Assembly: GCA_009684515.1 (NCBI GenBank)
Contig: WKKS01000002.1
Span: 186,001-250,000, forward strand
DNA length: 64,000 bases
Reading direction: 5' to 3'
Origin: Geobacter sp.
GTDB lineage: Bacteria; Desulfobacterota; Desulfuromonadia; Geobacterales; Pseudopelobacteraceae
The number at the start of each line of letters is the position of its first letter. Position 1 is the first letter of the stretch. Made by a program: the position numbers and the translations under genes. The notes below the pieces were generated by a model that saw nothing but the letters and a program-made list of their open reading frames with translations, did not search any database and was not told the origin of the DNA. This document shows positions 18,390 through 26,799 of this stretch, one piece after another.

Positions 18390-19043
18390 ATGATCGCATC
18401 ACTTTCGGCATGGGTAAGGAAACTCCGCCCCGAGGACCCGAGGCGAATCAGGAAGTTTCGTGATCGAATGGCTGGCGTGAGCTGGGATAAGGCGAGTCTG
18501 GTTGAATCGCTTTCGCAGCTTTTTGAGGCGGTCGACGATCTGGCGGAAGCTGAGGTCAAATATTACTACCGTCGTCGCGGCACCCGGGCTTCGCTGTCAG
18601 GTTTGTTCCGCATTCTGGCCTGGGTTCTCGGTTCGATCGGGCTGCTGCTTCCGCTGCTTTCTGCCACCGACCAGCCTGCCTTAAAACCTCTGGGGCAATA
18701 TGGGTATTCGTTCCTGGCGGCGGCAGCAAGCTTTCTTGCCGCTAACTCCCTCTTCGGCGGCACCAGCGGACACATTAGATTCGTTTCCACACAGCTGGAA
18801 CTTGAGAAACTGATTACGACATCGCGTGTTTCATGGTGCGAGTTCCTGGCTACGCTGCATTCGACAGAACTTTCCGATGCAGAAATCAAGGGCGGATTTA
18901 CTCTGATTCAGGAGTACTCGCAGGGTCTCTACGCGAAAACGATTGCTGAAACAGGAAACTGGGGCGAAACGTTATTGGCAGAGCTGGTTAAGTACCAGAA
19001 AACAGTTGGGGATGGGAGCACGGCGGGAGTGAAGCCTAAATGA
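18390..19043 (+). CDS. Two-TM membrane protein resembling the SLATT effector family
   Basis: This 217-residue protein has a charged N-terminal helical region (to about residue 56), the motif AEVKYYYRRRGTR, then TM1 at about 71-92 and TM2 at about 104-122, and a long C-terminal cytoplasmic helical part. A Tyr/Arg-rich helix leading straight into two close TM helices is the layout of SLATT proteins, predicted pore-forming effectors often found with nucleotide-sensing defence genes. The assignment is by pattern only. ATG 18390 is chosen because GGGAGGG lies five bases upstream; an in-frame TTG at 18357 has no such site. It heads a unit with a membrane-anchored protein and a wall hydrolase. No SMODS, SLOG or other sensor gene is adjacent. 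Confidence 0.7.
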   Translation: MIASLSAWVRKLRPEDPRRIRKFRDRMAGVSWDKASLVESLSQLFEAVDDLAEAEVKYYYRRRGTRASLSGLFRILAWVLGSIGLLLPLLSATDQPALKPLGQYGYSFLAAAASFLAANSLFGGTSGHIRFVSTQLELEKLITTSRVSWCEFLATLHSTELSDAEIKGGFTLIQEYSQGLYAKTIAETGNWGETLLAELVKYQKTVGDGSTAGVKPK

Positions 19044-19110
19044 CTCAATGACATAACCAGTATCAACCACGTCATGCTAAATACGCTGGATCAATTAACC
19101 AGAGGTGATT

Positions 19111-19638
19111 ATGGAAAACCTGATGAATGCAGATGTTATCAAAGCCGCTGCCTCAAGCCCGCTTGGAACATTGTCGCTGATGTGCCTGATTCTGGGCTTT
19201 CTGGCGATGGCGTTTTTTAAAAACGCTCCGGTTCGGGCGAAGATACTGGTATTCGCGTTATTGCTGATTGGTGTTGCCGGTTTTGGTTATTCAATTTTGA
19301 ACCAGAAAACAGCCGACAAGGTTCCGGAGGCAACCCGCCAGTACGTGATCGGACGTTGGCAGGTCGAGCAGAAAATCGCCGGGATGGAAGGTGGCACATA
19401 CATAGATTATCTTGATAATGGCAGTTTTTCCGGTCGGCAGGAGGCTTTCATCGGCGGGCAGGGACAGCGGGTGCCGGTCAGCGGGACCTGGGATTTTGAG
19501 AAGCTGGCTACAGACCGGTTCCATCTGGGCCTTGTCTTCAGTAATGGTGTTCAATGGCGGGGGACTTTCAGGATTCTAAGCAAGGACCAGATACATAATA
19601 TCGATGAGAATTACGATGCGGTGCGGGTTCCCAGATAA
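19111..19638 (+). CDS. Membrane-anchored protein with lipocalin-like beta domain, function unknown
   Basis: This 175-residue protein has two hydrophobic segments at about 19-36 and 43-62, followed by a beta-rich domain from about residue 75 (YVIGRWQVEQKI, then GTYIDYLDNGSFSG and VSGTWDFEKL). The GRW start and repeated short strands resemble small lipocalin-like or calycin-type domains, but no family was recognised with certainty. GAGG lies upstream of ATG 19111; an in-frame GTG at 19105 lies within that ribosome-binding stretch. It is 67 bp after the SLATT-like gene and 23 bp before the GH19-type gene. It could be an immunity or accessory protein for either neighbour (inference from order only). 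Confidence 0.72.
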   Translation: MENLMNADVIKAAASSPLGTLSLMCLILGFLAMAFFKNAPVRAKILVFALLLIGVAGFGYSILNQKTADKVPEATRQYVIGRWQVEQKIAGMEGGTYIDYLDNGSFSGRQEAFIGGQGQRVPVSGTWDFEKLATDRFHLGLVFSNGVQWRGTFRILSKDQIHNIDENYDAVRVPR

Positions 19639-19661
19639 AAGCTCTCATCCAGGAGGTTGTT

Positions 19662-20450
19662 ATGTGTATTAATTCATCAGTCGGCCTGAATTGCAGAAAC
19701 TATGAAACCGATGTGAAAACGGTGCAGGTTCTGCTCAATATGAACATTAATTTGCTGTCGCCACTGCCGGAACTGGAAGTGGATGGGGATTTCGGGGATG
19801 CCACCAGCGCGGCGATCGAGGCTTTCCAAGCTTCGGTGGTTGGAATGGCTCAACCGGACTGCAAGGTGGCGCCCGGCGGCGAAACGTTGCAGAAACTGGC
19901 GGAAGGGATTCCATCCTTCTGCCAACTGGTTCTCAAGGGAGTTTTGGTTAACGCCGATGACAGCCTGGTTGAGAAATACTGCGACGCTCTTTTGAATAAA
20001 ATGCTTGAGTACGATATTAATACGCCGTTGAGAATGGCTCACTTTCTGGCACAGATCGGACACGAAAGCGGAGAGCTGCGCTATTGCGAGGAGCTTGCCA
20101 GCGGATCGGCTTATGAAGGACGCAAGGATCTTGGAAATACCAAACCGGGCGATGGGCGGCGCTTCAAGGGTCGAGGTCTTATCCAATTGACCGGAAGGGC
20201 AAACTATACGGCCTACAGTAAGGCGCGCGGCATCGATTACACAACCGATGAAGGTGCGAAACTGGTGGCCAGTGACCCGGAAACGGCCGTGGATGTGGCC
20301 TGCTGGTTCTGGACGACACACGATTTGAATCAGCTTGCCGACCAGGATGATGTTACGTCCATCACCAAACGGATCAACGGCGGCCTGAACGGTTTCGAAG
20401 ACCGGAAAGAGAAACTCGCCAGAGCCGGATTTTTCATCAGAACCGTGTGA
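19662..20450 (+). CDS. GH19-type glycan hydrolase with peptidoglycan-binding domain (endolysin-like)
   Basis: This 262-residue protein has an N-terminal PG_binding_1-like repeat (about residues 14-80, VDGDFGDATSAAIEAFQ) and a C-terminal glycoside hydrolase 19 catalytic domain. Catalytic-site features are Glu135 in QIGHESGEL, Glu143/Glu144 in YCEELASGSAYEGR, and RFKGRGLIQLTGRANY. Such enzymes cut chitin or, in phage and bacterial endolysins, the peptidoglycan sugar backbone. No signal peptide is present, so export would need a holin-like pore, a secretion device or cell lysis. AGGAGG precedes the ATG. The order of two membrane proteins then an unexported wall hydrolase resembles a lysis cassette, though no phage genes surround it. 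Confidence 0.88.
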   Translation: MCINSSVGLNCRNYETDVKTVQVLLNMNINLLSPLPELEVDGDFGDATSAAIEAFQASVVGMAQPDCKVAPGGETLQKLAEGIPSFCQLVLKGVLVNADDSLVEKYCDALLNKMLEYDINTPLRMAHFLAQIGHESGELRYCEELASGSAYEGRKDLGNTKPGDGRRFKGRGLIQLTGRANYTAYSKARGIDYTTDEGAKLVASDPETAVDVACWFWTTHDLNQLADQDDVTSITKRINGGLNGFEDRKEKLARAGFFIRTV

Positions 20451-20467
20451 ATTGAATCGGCCACCGG

Positions 20468-21607
20468 CTAGACCAGGAGATGGCCGTTATCAATAATGAT
20501 GTTTTCAGTTCCATCAGCCATGATCGCCGTTAGAGTCGGCTGATAGAAGACATAATCCTCGTGGAACGGTGCGCTTACAACTCCGCCAAAGCCGCTGTTA
20601 TCCCCCAGCGCAATATGGATCGTGCCGAGAATTTTTTCCGCTTCCAGCACGTTGTCCGGGCGACTGGCTTTGTCGTTGGTTCCGATGCCCAGCTCTGCAA
20701 TGTTACGGCAGTTCCGGTTTTCGGCAAATTTTGCTTCCAGTTTTTCACGATGGATATCATTCCCTTCAAGCTTCACCGCCACACCGTTCTCGACCGTCAG
20801 CCGTAGCGGTTCAACCAGCTTGCGGGTCGGGCCCCACTCTATAACCATCAGACCGTGGCTCTTTCCCTCCAGCGGCGCCAGATACGCTTCGCCGGCCGGC
20901 AGGTTGCCGAAGCTTCCCGGGGCGGTCAGCATGCCATCATCCCCGCCGGCATTGCGCCCCTGCTTGCAGATATGCATGTCGGTGCCGTTGGGTGTGGTGA
21001 CCCTGATCCATTCGGCTTTGTTGACCGCTTCCACCAGCCGCGCGGTGCGGGCAGCCAGAGCGTTCCAATCGACCGTCATGGAGCTGTGGAACATATCCGG
21101 ATCAAAGTGGGGCAGACTGGCAAAGCGGCATCCGGCGGCACAGGCCAGGGCGCGGTAGCGGGTGTGGCTGGCGGAGTTGTTTGACAGGGCGATAATGATA
21201 TCGGCAACATCTTGCTTATGCGAAAGGACCATTTTTCTGGCGCAGGCTATTTCTTCGGGAGAAGCGGACTTGTTGAGCAGCTTGGCCAGCAGTCCGGCAG
21301 ATTCCAGGCCCGCGATGATGGTGTCTCCAAAAGTCGCCTTCCAGAGCTCCTGCGGCGGCTCAGCGCCGGAGGCCGGAGTCGACGGGAACTCAACAAAGCT
21401 GCCGCTGCCATATTTAAGTGCGGCATATTCGGCAGCGGCCCTGGCAGTGGCGTTCAAACGCGTACGGCGGTCAAGATCGGATGGAGTCACCTCTTCTTCC
21501 GCGCGGATTATATCACTGAAGACCAACACCCGTTCTCCGGGCCGAATTCCCATATTAATTTCAAAAAGCGAACAAAAAGCAGAATCAAGCGAGGCTGTAG
21601 CGGTCAT
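20468..21607 (-). CDS. M29-type aminopeptidase
   Basis: This protein of about 379 residues resembles the thermophilic-type metallo-aminopeptidases (M29, AmpS/AmpT). The C-terminal half has the family's metal-binding and active-site segments: NIAELGIGTND, EKILGTIHIALGDNSGFGG and FHEDYVFYQPT. The enzyme should remove N-terminal residues from peptides in the cytoplasm. The open frame continues to 21658; GGGAGAG in front of MLMTATAS supports a start at 21613 or 21607, and the latter has the better spacing. It ends convergently 17 bp from the GH19-type gene, with no clear terminator between. The N-terminal part is divergent from well-known members, so the exact specificity is open. Confidence 0.85.
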   Translation of the reverse strand: MTATASLDSAFCSLFEINMGIRPGERVLVFSDIIRAEEEVTPSDLDRRTRLNATARAAAEYAALKYGSGSFVEFPSTPASGAEPPQELWKATFGDTIIAGLESAGLLAKLLNKSASPEEIACARKMVLSHKQDVADIIIALSNNSASHTRYRALACAAGCRFASLPHFDPDMFHSSMTVDWNALAARTARLVEAVNKAEWIRVTTPNGTDMHICKQGRNAGGDDGMLTAPGSFGNLPAGEAYLAPLEGKSHGLMVIEWGPTRKLVEPLRLTVENGVAVKLEGNDIHREKLEAKFAENRNCRNIAELGIGTNDKASRPDNVLEAEKILGTIHIALGDNSGFGGVVSAPFHEDYVFYQPTLTAIMADGTENIIIDNGHLLV

Positions 21608-21918
21608 TAGCATGTCTCTCCCGGTTATTGGATCTGGATACTGGCGGTCATTATACATGGCACATTAGCAAGCTAGAAGCTATTTTCCACGCATGGGCCA
21701 AAGACTTGATTAACTTTAATGTACCTGCGCAGTTCCGGAGTTACTCCCGGATATATGAATATTGTTGCAAGTGCGTTGTATTATCTACAGTTTTTTCCTT
21801 GATTTTTGGGATGTTATTGTGATAATCATGCATACTGTATACAATTGTTGATACAGATTTTGTTTAATAATTGCAAGTACTTAACCCCTTGTTTCCGGGG
21901 TTGGTTTCGGAGGTTTAA
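21608..21918. promoter_or_regulatory. 311-bp divergent control region upstream of sfrB
   Basis: No gene was found here. It contains an inverted repeat CTGTAT/ATACAG with a 10-base spacer (21835-21856) that encloses ACAATTGT, a candidate operator, and a hairpin AACCCC/GGGGTT (21883-21902) seven bases ahead of the sfrB ribosome-binding site GGAGG. No convincing sigma-54 site was seen. Confidence 0.5.
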
Positions 21919-23943
21919 GTGGCACAGGTCATCTTTTCCACGTGGGGCGGAGATGTTGTAGACAACAGGAATGTTTCCGGAGAACCCAAAGAGGTCAGTT
22001 ACCGGCTGCCGGTCGCATTTGACGGAGAGCGCCCATTGCGCGCCTTCATGGGATGGGACGGCATCATTCTGTTCGACAAGTACGTCGATGTTCCGGCCAT
22101 GACGGCCGAATACATGAAGCGGGTTCAGACACTATACTGCTGCGGTCGCTGCACACCCGGCAAAAAGGGTACGAAAGTCCTGATGGATCTGTTCCAGAAC
22201 CTGCTGGAGCGTAAGGCGAGCGAGGCGGATCTGGATATGGTCGGCGATCTGGCCGAACTGCTCAAAAACTGCAAATGCACTCTCTGCCAAAGCGCAACAG
22301 TGCCGGTTTTCGATGCGGTCAAGCATTATCGCGCCGATTTTCTGGCTTATATTTATGAAGCCTGCGGACCAAATACCGAGCCTTCCAAGTATATCCACAA
22401 GATTACCGCCCCCTGCATGGACAAATGTCCATCCCACATCGATATTCCCAAGTATATTGAGGAAATCAAAAATTATCAGTACGGCGAGGCTCTGGCAACC
22501 ATTCGCGAAAATATGCCGCTGCCTGCCGTCTGCGGACGGGTCTGCCCACATCCCTGTGAAACAGCCTGCCGCCGCAAAAACGTTGATGACGCTGTCAACA
22601 TCATGGTTCTGAAGCGCACCGCCTCTGACTATGAGCGTCTGCACAACCTGCAGCCGCCAATGATTCCAAAGGCCAAAAAGAACAAAACCGTAGCAATCGT
22701 CGGAGCTGGACCGGCCGGCCTGGCTGCCGCCTATTACCTGGCTCTGGAAGGATATAAGTGCACAATCTATGAAGCGTTGCCCGAAGGTTTCGGCGGCGGC
22801 ATGATCGCGGTCGGCATCCCGGCCTACCGTATGCCGCGCACAATCCTGCAACGTGACATCGATATCATCCAATCAGTCGGCGTAGAGATCATCTATGACT
22901 GCCGCGTCGGCAAGGACATCTCGCTGCCCGAGTTGAAACAGAAATACAACGCCGTATTCATCGCTCCCGGTGCTCACCGCTCCAAACCGATGGGTGTCGA
23001 GGGAGAGGACAAGGGTTACAAAGGCTTCCTGTCCGGCGGCATCGACTTCCTGCGTGAAGCGTACATGGGCAAACCGACCGGCATGGGCAAGAAGGTTTGC
23101 GTCGTAGGCGGCGGCAACACAGCCATTGACTGCGTCCGCGTGGCCCTGCGTGAAGGAGCCGAAGAATCGATCCTGCTTTATCGCCGCTCACGCAAGGAGA
23201 TGCCTGCCGATGTCTGGGAAGTTGACGGCGCCGACGAGGAAGGGGTCCGGTTCGAATTTCAGGTGCTTCCAACCAAGATCGTTGTTGACGACAATGAACA
23301 GGTCATCGGCGTCGAATGCGTCCGCATGGCGATGGGTGAACCTGATGCCTCCGGTCGCCGTCGTCCCGAACCTGTGGCCGGCAGCGAGTTCATCGTTGAA
23401 TGTGATACTGTCATCCCGGCTATCGGCCAGGATCCTGACCTGAGCTTCATTCCGCCTGATATGGGGATTGACATCACCAAGTGGAATACGGTTGTCACCA
23501 AGTATCTGCCGCTTAAGGATGCAGCCGGAAAAGATTTGAAAGATGGCATGGGCAACATGCTTTCCCGCTCGCTGATCACCGACTGCGACGGCGTATTTGC
23601 CGGTGGCGACGCCGAGATTGGACCGCTGACAGTTGTGGCCTGCGTCGGTAATGCCCATCGCGCCGCACTGGTCATCCAGCGCTGGCTGGAAGAAGGCAAG
23701 GCCTATCTCAGCGAACAGGATATATTTGATGACCTGCTGACTTACCTGGGTGTCTACGACAAAAATGAAAAAGTGCCCTGGCTGGATTCATCCGCCCGTG
23801 CCGGCCAGAAGGAAGTACATGGCCGCGAGCGGGCCGCCAAAGGGAATTACCGCGAGGTCGAACTAGGTTTCAGTGACAGCACGGCGCAGATCGAAGCCGA
23901 TCGTTGCCTGCGCTGTTACCGCATGGCAATGGTGGCGGTGTAA
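21919..23943 (+). CDS. sfrB: SfrB-like NAD(P)H-dependent flavin/Fe-S oxidoreductase subunit
   Basis: This 674-residue cytoplasmic protein starts at GTG behind GGAGG. The N-terminal region has a NuoF-like cluster segment (YCCGRCTPGKKGT) and KNCKCTLCQ. A GltD-type ferredoxin domain follows (CMDKCPSHIDIPKYI, then CGRVCPHPCETACRR), then an FAD site GAGPAGLAAAYYLA near residue 260, an NAD(P) site GGGNTAIDCVRVAL near 395 and the closing GVFAGGDAEIGP. A last Cys pair is in RCLRCYRM. This is the layout of SfrB of Geobacter, the beta subunit of the SfrAB complex first isolated as a soluble Fe(III)/NADPH reductase and thought to oxidise NADPH in the cytoplasm. The partner gene follows after 65 bp. Confidence 0.88.
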   Translation: MAQVIFSTWGGDVVDNRNVSGEPKEVSYRLPVAFDGERPLRAFMGWDGIILFDKYVDVPAMTAEYMKRVQTLYCCGRCTPGKKGTKVLMDLFQNLLERKASEADLDMVGDLAELLKNCKCTLCQSATVPVFDAVKHYRADFLAYIYEACGPNTEPSKYIHKITAPCMDKCPSHIDIPKYIEEIKNYQYGEALATIRENMPLPAVCGRVCPHPCETACRRKNVDDAVNIMVLKRTASDYERLHNLQPPMIPKAKKNKTVAIVGAGPAGLAAAYYLALEGYKCTIYEALPEGFGGGMIAVGIPAYRMPRTILQRDIDIIQSVGVEIIYDCRVGKDISLPELKQKYNAVFIAPGAHRSKPMGVEGEDKGYKGFLSGGIDFLREAYMGKPTGMGKKVCVVGGGNTAIDCVRVALREGAEESILLYRRSRKEMPADVWEVDGADEEGVRFEFQVLPTKIVVDDNEQVIGVECVRMAMGEPDASGRRRPEPVAGSEFIVECDTVIPAIGQDPDLSFIPPDMGIDITKWNTVVTKYLPLKDAAGKDLKDGMGNMLSRSLITDCDGVFAGGDAEIGPLTVVACVGNAHRAALVIQRWLEEGKAYLSEQDIFDDLLTYLGVYDKNEKVPWLDSSARAGQKEVHGRERAAKGNYREVELGFSDSTAQIEADRCLRCYRMAMVAV

Positions 23944-24008
23944 CTGGTGAATACGTTCATTTCACTCTGCACAACAAAATAACAATGCAGCAATGGAGAT
24001 ATAACGGC

Positions 24009-26612
24009 ATGGCACATACAGAGTCCTGCGAGAACAAGACAGCAACAGTGACAATCGACGGAAAACAGGTGACGGTACCTTCCGGCACAACCATTTTGGA
24101 CGCCGCTGCCGAGCTGGGAATCAAGATCCCGACCCTCTGCTGGCTGAAAAAGGTTTCCACCACCGGCGCCTGCCGCATCTGCGTTGTTGAAGTAGAAGGC
24201 GTCGAGCGCCCCATGACCGCTTGCAATACACCGGTCAAGGATGGCATCAATGTGACGACGTCCACTCCGGCGCTTGAAAAGATCCGCAAGAACACGCTGG
24301 AACTGATGCTGGTCAACCACCCGCTGGACTGCCCGGTCTGCGACGCCGCCGGTGAGTGCGACCTGCAGGATAGCTGCTACAGCCTCCAGGTTGACAGAAA
24401 CAAGTTCGGTGCCGAGCTTGAACGCCTGCCGATCCGTTACGACTGGAAACTGCTGGAGAGTGATCCGAATCGCTGCATCCTTTGCGAAAAATGCGTCAAG
24501 GTCTGTCGCGAGGTCGTCGGAAGAGAGGCGATCGAGATCGTTGATCGCGGTGACCGCACCATCATTGACACAATCAGCGGCGAACCTCTCGATTGCGACT
24601 TCTGCGGCAACTGCATCAACGCCTGTCCAACCGGCACCCTGATCAGCAAGCCGTTCAAATTCCGTGGACGCCCCTGGGCATTTGAAGTAACTCCCGGTGT
24701 CTGCGCCTTCTGTTCTTCGGGCTGCCAGATCGATTACCACGCCAAAGACGGTCGGGTTGAGCGCGTTACCAGCTCCGATGAAACCTACAATCGCGGTAAC
24801 CTCTGCGTCAACGGCCGTTTCGGCTATGCCGCCTTTAATTCTCCCGGACGCGTGACGGCGCCGATGTTGAGGGAAGGCAATAATGCCCAGAAGAAGGTCT
24901 CCTGGGATCAGGCACTTGGAAACGCCGCCGCCAAATTCAAGGAGATCGCCACCATTTCCGGCGGAAGTGCGGTTGCCGGCATCGGTTCGCCTCGGGTAAC
25001 CAACGAAGAAAACTATCTGTTCCAGAAATTTTTCCGTGGTGCGTTAGGCAGCAATAACATAGATTCCGAAGCACGCCTGGGCTATCTGCCATCCCAGATT
25101 CTGCAGTGGGAACAACTGGGTTACAGTGGCGGCACATTCGACATGAACACCATCGAGAAAGCTGACGCCGTCATCGTTATCGGAGCCGACCTAAAGGCAG
25201 AATCGGCCGGATTCGCCTACCGTGTTATCCAGGCCGTCAACAAGAATGATGCCAGACTGCTGCTGGTCAACAGCCGCGCCACTTCACTCAACAAGTATGC
25301 CAGTGCTTTTCTGCAGTGCCGTCCTGGGAGCGAGGCCTGGCTGGTAGCCGGACTCAACAAGGCAATTCTGGCAGAGGGATTGGAGAACAAATCCGTCTCC
25401 AGTGCGCAGGGGCTTGATAGCCTGAAAGCATCGCTGGAAGCACTATCTTTTGAAAAGATCACAGAAATAACCGGAATCTCGGAATTGCAGCTACGTGAGG
25501 CTGCTGCCCTGATCGGAAATAATGGAAGCACCGCCGTGCTTTACGGATTCGATATTATCCGTTCTGCCGACATGAAGAATGCGGTTGCCGCCTCGATTAA
25601 TCTGGCGTTGCTGACCGGCGCGACCGGTACAGGCGGTGCTGGAATCTATCCGCTGGATGAAAAAAACAACACCCAGGGCATGCTCGATATGGGCATCTGC
25701 CCCGAGTATCTGCCCGGCTATCATACCTATGAACACGCTGCCGCTCAATTCGGGAAAGCCTGGAACTGCACAATTCCAACCACTCCCGGCAAAGACCTGT
25801 TTCAGATTATCGATGCGATTGAAGCAGGCCAGATTAAGGCACTTTACGTGATGGGAAGTGATCTCGTACACATCCTTCCAGACCGTAACCGCACCATCAA
25901 GGCCCTGCAGAAGCTCGAACTGCTGGTAGTGCAGGATATTTTCCTGACCGAAACCGCCCGTATGGCTCACATCATACTGCCGGCCGCAACCGGAGCAGAA
26001 AAAGCCGGTTCGTTTACCTCCGCCGACAACCGGGTGCAGTGCTTCAATGCCGCCGTCAAACCGGCCGGAGAATCACGCAGCGACGCCGATATCTTGATGA
26101 AACTCCACGCCCTGGTAGCGCCGGTGGTGGCGATGGCTCCCATGACCAGTGACGAACTTCATCACGAAATCACGACGCTGACCGCCCTCTACAGCGAAAC
26201 CTGCGACCACGACGGATGCCGGATTGGGCGCATCAAGAACCGCACAGAGAAAAGCGTTTTTGCTCCGCTGAAACCGGCTGCACTTCCTGTCTCTTCGGGT
26301 CCGTTCACTCTGAAGGTCGGATCGCTGCTGCATCATAACGGATCGATGACAACCTGGTCGGAAAACAACATGCTGGTGGCGGGTGAAGCCTATGTCGAAA
26401 TTTCTCCGGAAGATGCTGCCGCATTGGCTGTCGCCGAAGGTGGCTTGCTGAAAATATCCACAGACAGTGGCAGCGTCACACTCAAAGCGCGACTCTCAGC
26501 CAATCAGCAGCGCGGAAATCTGTTCGTACCGTCCCATTTCAGGGATCCGCAGGTCAATCTGCTTTCCGGTTCAGCATCATCGTTGCAGGCTGTTTCAATA
26601 TCCAAAGCCTGA
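24009..26612 (+). CDS. sfrA: SfrA-like Fe-S/molybdopterin-family oxidoreductase subunit
   Basis: This 867-residue protein pairs with SfrB. It has an N-terminal [2Fe-2S] domain (LCWLKKVSTTGACRIC, then ACNTP), the NuoG-like NHPLDCPVCDAAGECDL, two [4Fe-4S] motifs (CILCEKCVKVCREV and CDFCGNCINACPTGT), an Fe4S4 domain of the molybdopterin oxidoreductases (CAFCSSGCQ, then NLCVNGRF) and the large FdhA/NuoG-like region with a C-terminal dinucleotide-binding domain. The frame opens earlier at about 23904, but ATG 24009 with GGAG ten bases upstream yields the expected N terminus. Whether a molybdenum cofactor is bound is not clear; NuoG relatives have lost it. A strong terminator follows. Confidence 0.88.
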   Translation: MAHTESCENKTATVTIDGKQVTVPSGTTILDAAAELGIKIPTLCWLKKVSTTGACRICVVEVEGVERPMTACNTPVKDGINVTTSTPALEKIRKNTLELMLVNHPLDCPVCDAAGECDLQDSCYSLQVDRNKFGAELERLPIRYDWKLLESDPNRCILCEKCVKVCREVVGREAIEIVDRGDRTIIDTISGEPLDCDFCGNCINACPTGTLISKPFKFRGRPWAFEVTPGVCAFCSSGCQIDYHAKDGRVERVTSSDETYNRGNLCVNGRFGYAAFNSPGRVTAPMLREGNNAQKKVSWDQALGNAAAKFKEIATISGGSAVAGIGSPRVTNEENYLFQKFFRGALGSNNIDSEARLGYLPSQILQWEQLGYSGGTFDMNTIEKADAVIVIGADLKAESAGFAYRVIQAVNKNDARLLLVNSRATSLNKYASAFLQCRPGSEAWLVAGLNKAILAEGLENKSVSSAQGLDSLKASLEALSFEKITEITGISELQLREAAALIGNNGSTAVLYGFDIIRSADMKNAVAASINLALLTGATGTGGAGIYPLDEKNNTQGMLDMGICPEYLPGYHTYEHAAAQFGKAWNCTIPTTPGKDLFQIIDAIEAGQIKALYVMGSDLVHILPDRNRTIKALQKLELLVVQDIFLTETARMAHIILPAATGAEKAGSFTSADNRVQCFNAAVKPAGESRSDADILMKLHALVAPVVAMAPMTSDELHHEITTLTALYSETCDHDGCRIGRIKNRTEKSVFAPLKPAALPVSSGPFTLKVGSLLHHNGSMTTWSENNMLVAGEAYVEISPEDAAALAVAEGGLLKISTDSGSVTLKARLSANQQRGNLFVPSHFRDPQVNLLSGSASSLQAVSISKA

Positions 26613-26636
26613 TCTGCCTTCTCCAAATATGAAACT

Positions 26637-26664
26637 AAAAACGCCGCAATTTGCGGCGTTTTTT
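26637..26664 (+). terminator. Rho-independent terminator after sfrA
   Basis: AAAACGCCGCAA and TTGCGGCGTTTT form a near-perfect hairpin with a T-run; it ends the sfrBA unit. Confidence 0.92.
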
Positions 26665-26736
26665 ATTGGAGGCAAACGTGTTATGCTGATCTTCGTTAAG
26701 CCTGCCGAAAGCATCCGGGCCTGGAGAAATAATCCG

Positions 26737-26799
26737 ATGAATCAACGCCATACAATGACAATGACGCTTATCACAGTTACCGTCATAAGTGCCGGATGA
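26737..26799 (+). other. Possible 20-codon leader frame coupled to the radical SAM gene
   Basis: ATG 26737 has GGAG ten bases upstream and opens a 20-residue Thr-rich frame (MNQRHTMTMTLITVTVISAG) whose TGA overlaps the ATG of the next gene (ATGA at 26796-26799). The next gene has no ribosome-binding site of its own, so translational coupling is plausible. Confidence 0.35.

Noticed and set aside
18299..20450. Prophage remnant
   Set aside because: No integrase, capsid, tail, terminase, attachment-site repeat or tRNA flanks the lysis-like genes.
21652..21670. TGGCAC-containing sigma-54 promoter before sfrB
   Set aside because: The required TTGCA-type -12 element with correct spacing is absent.
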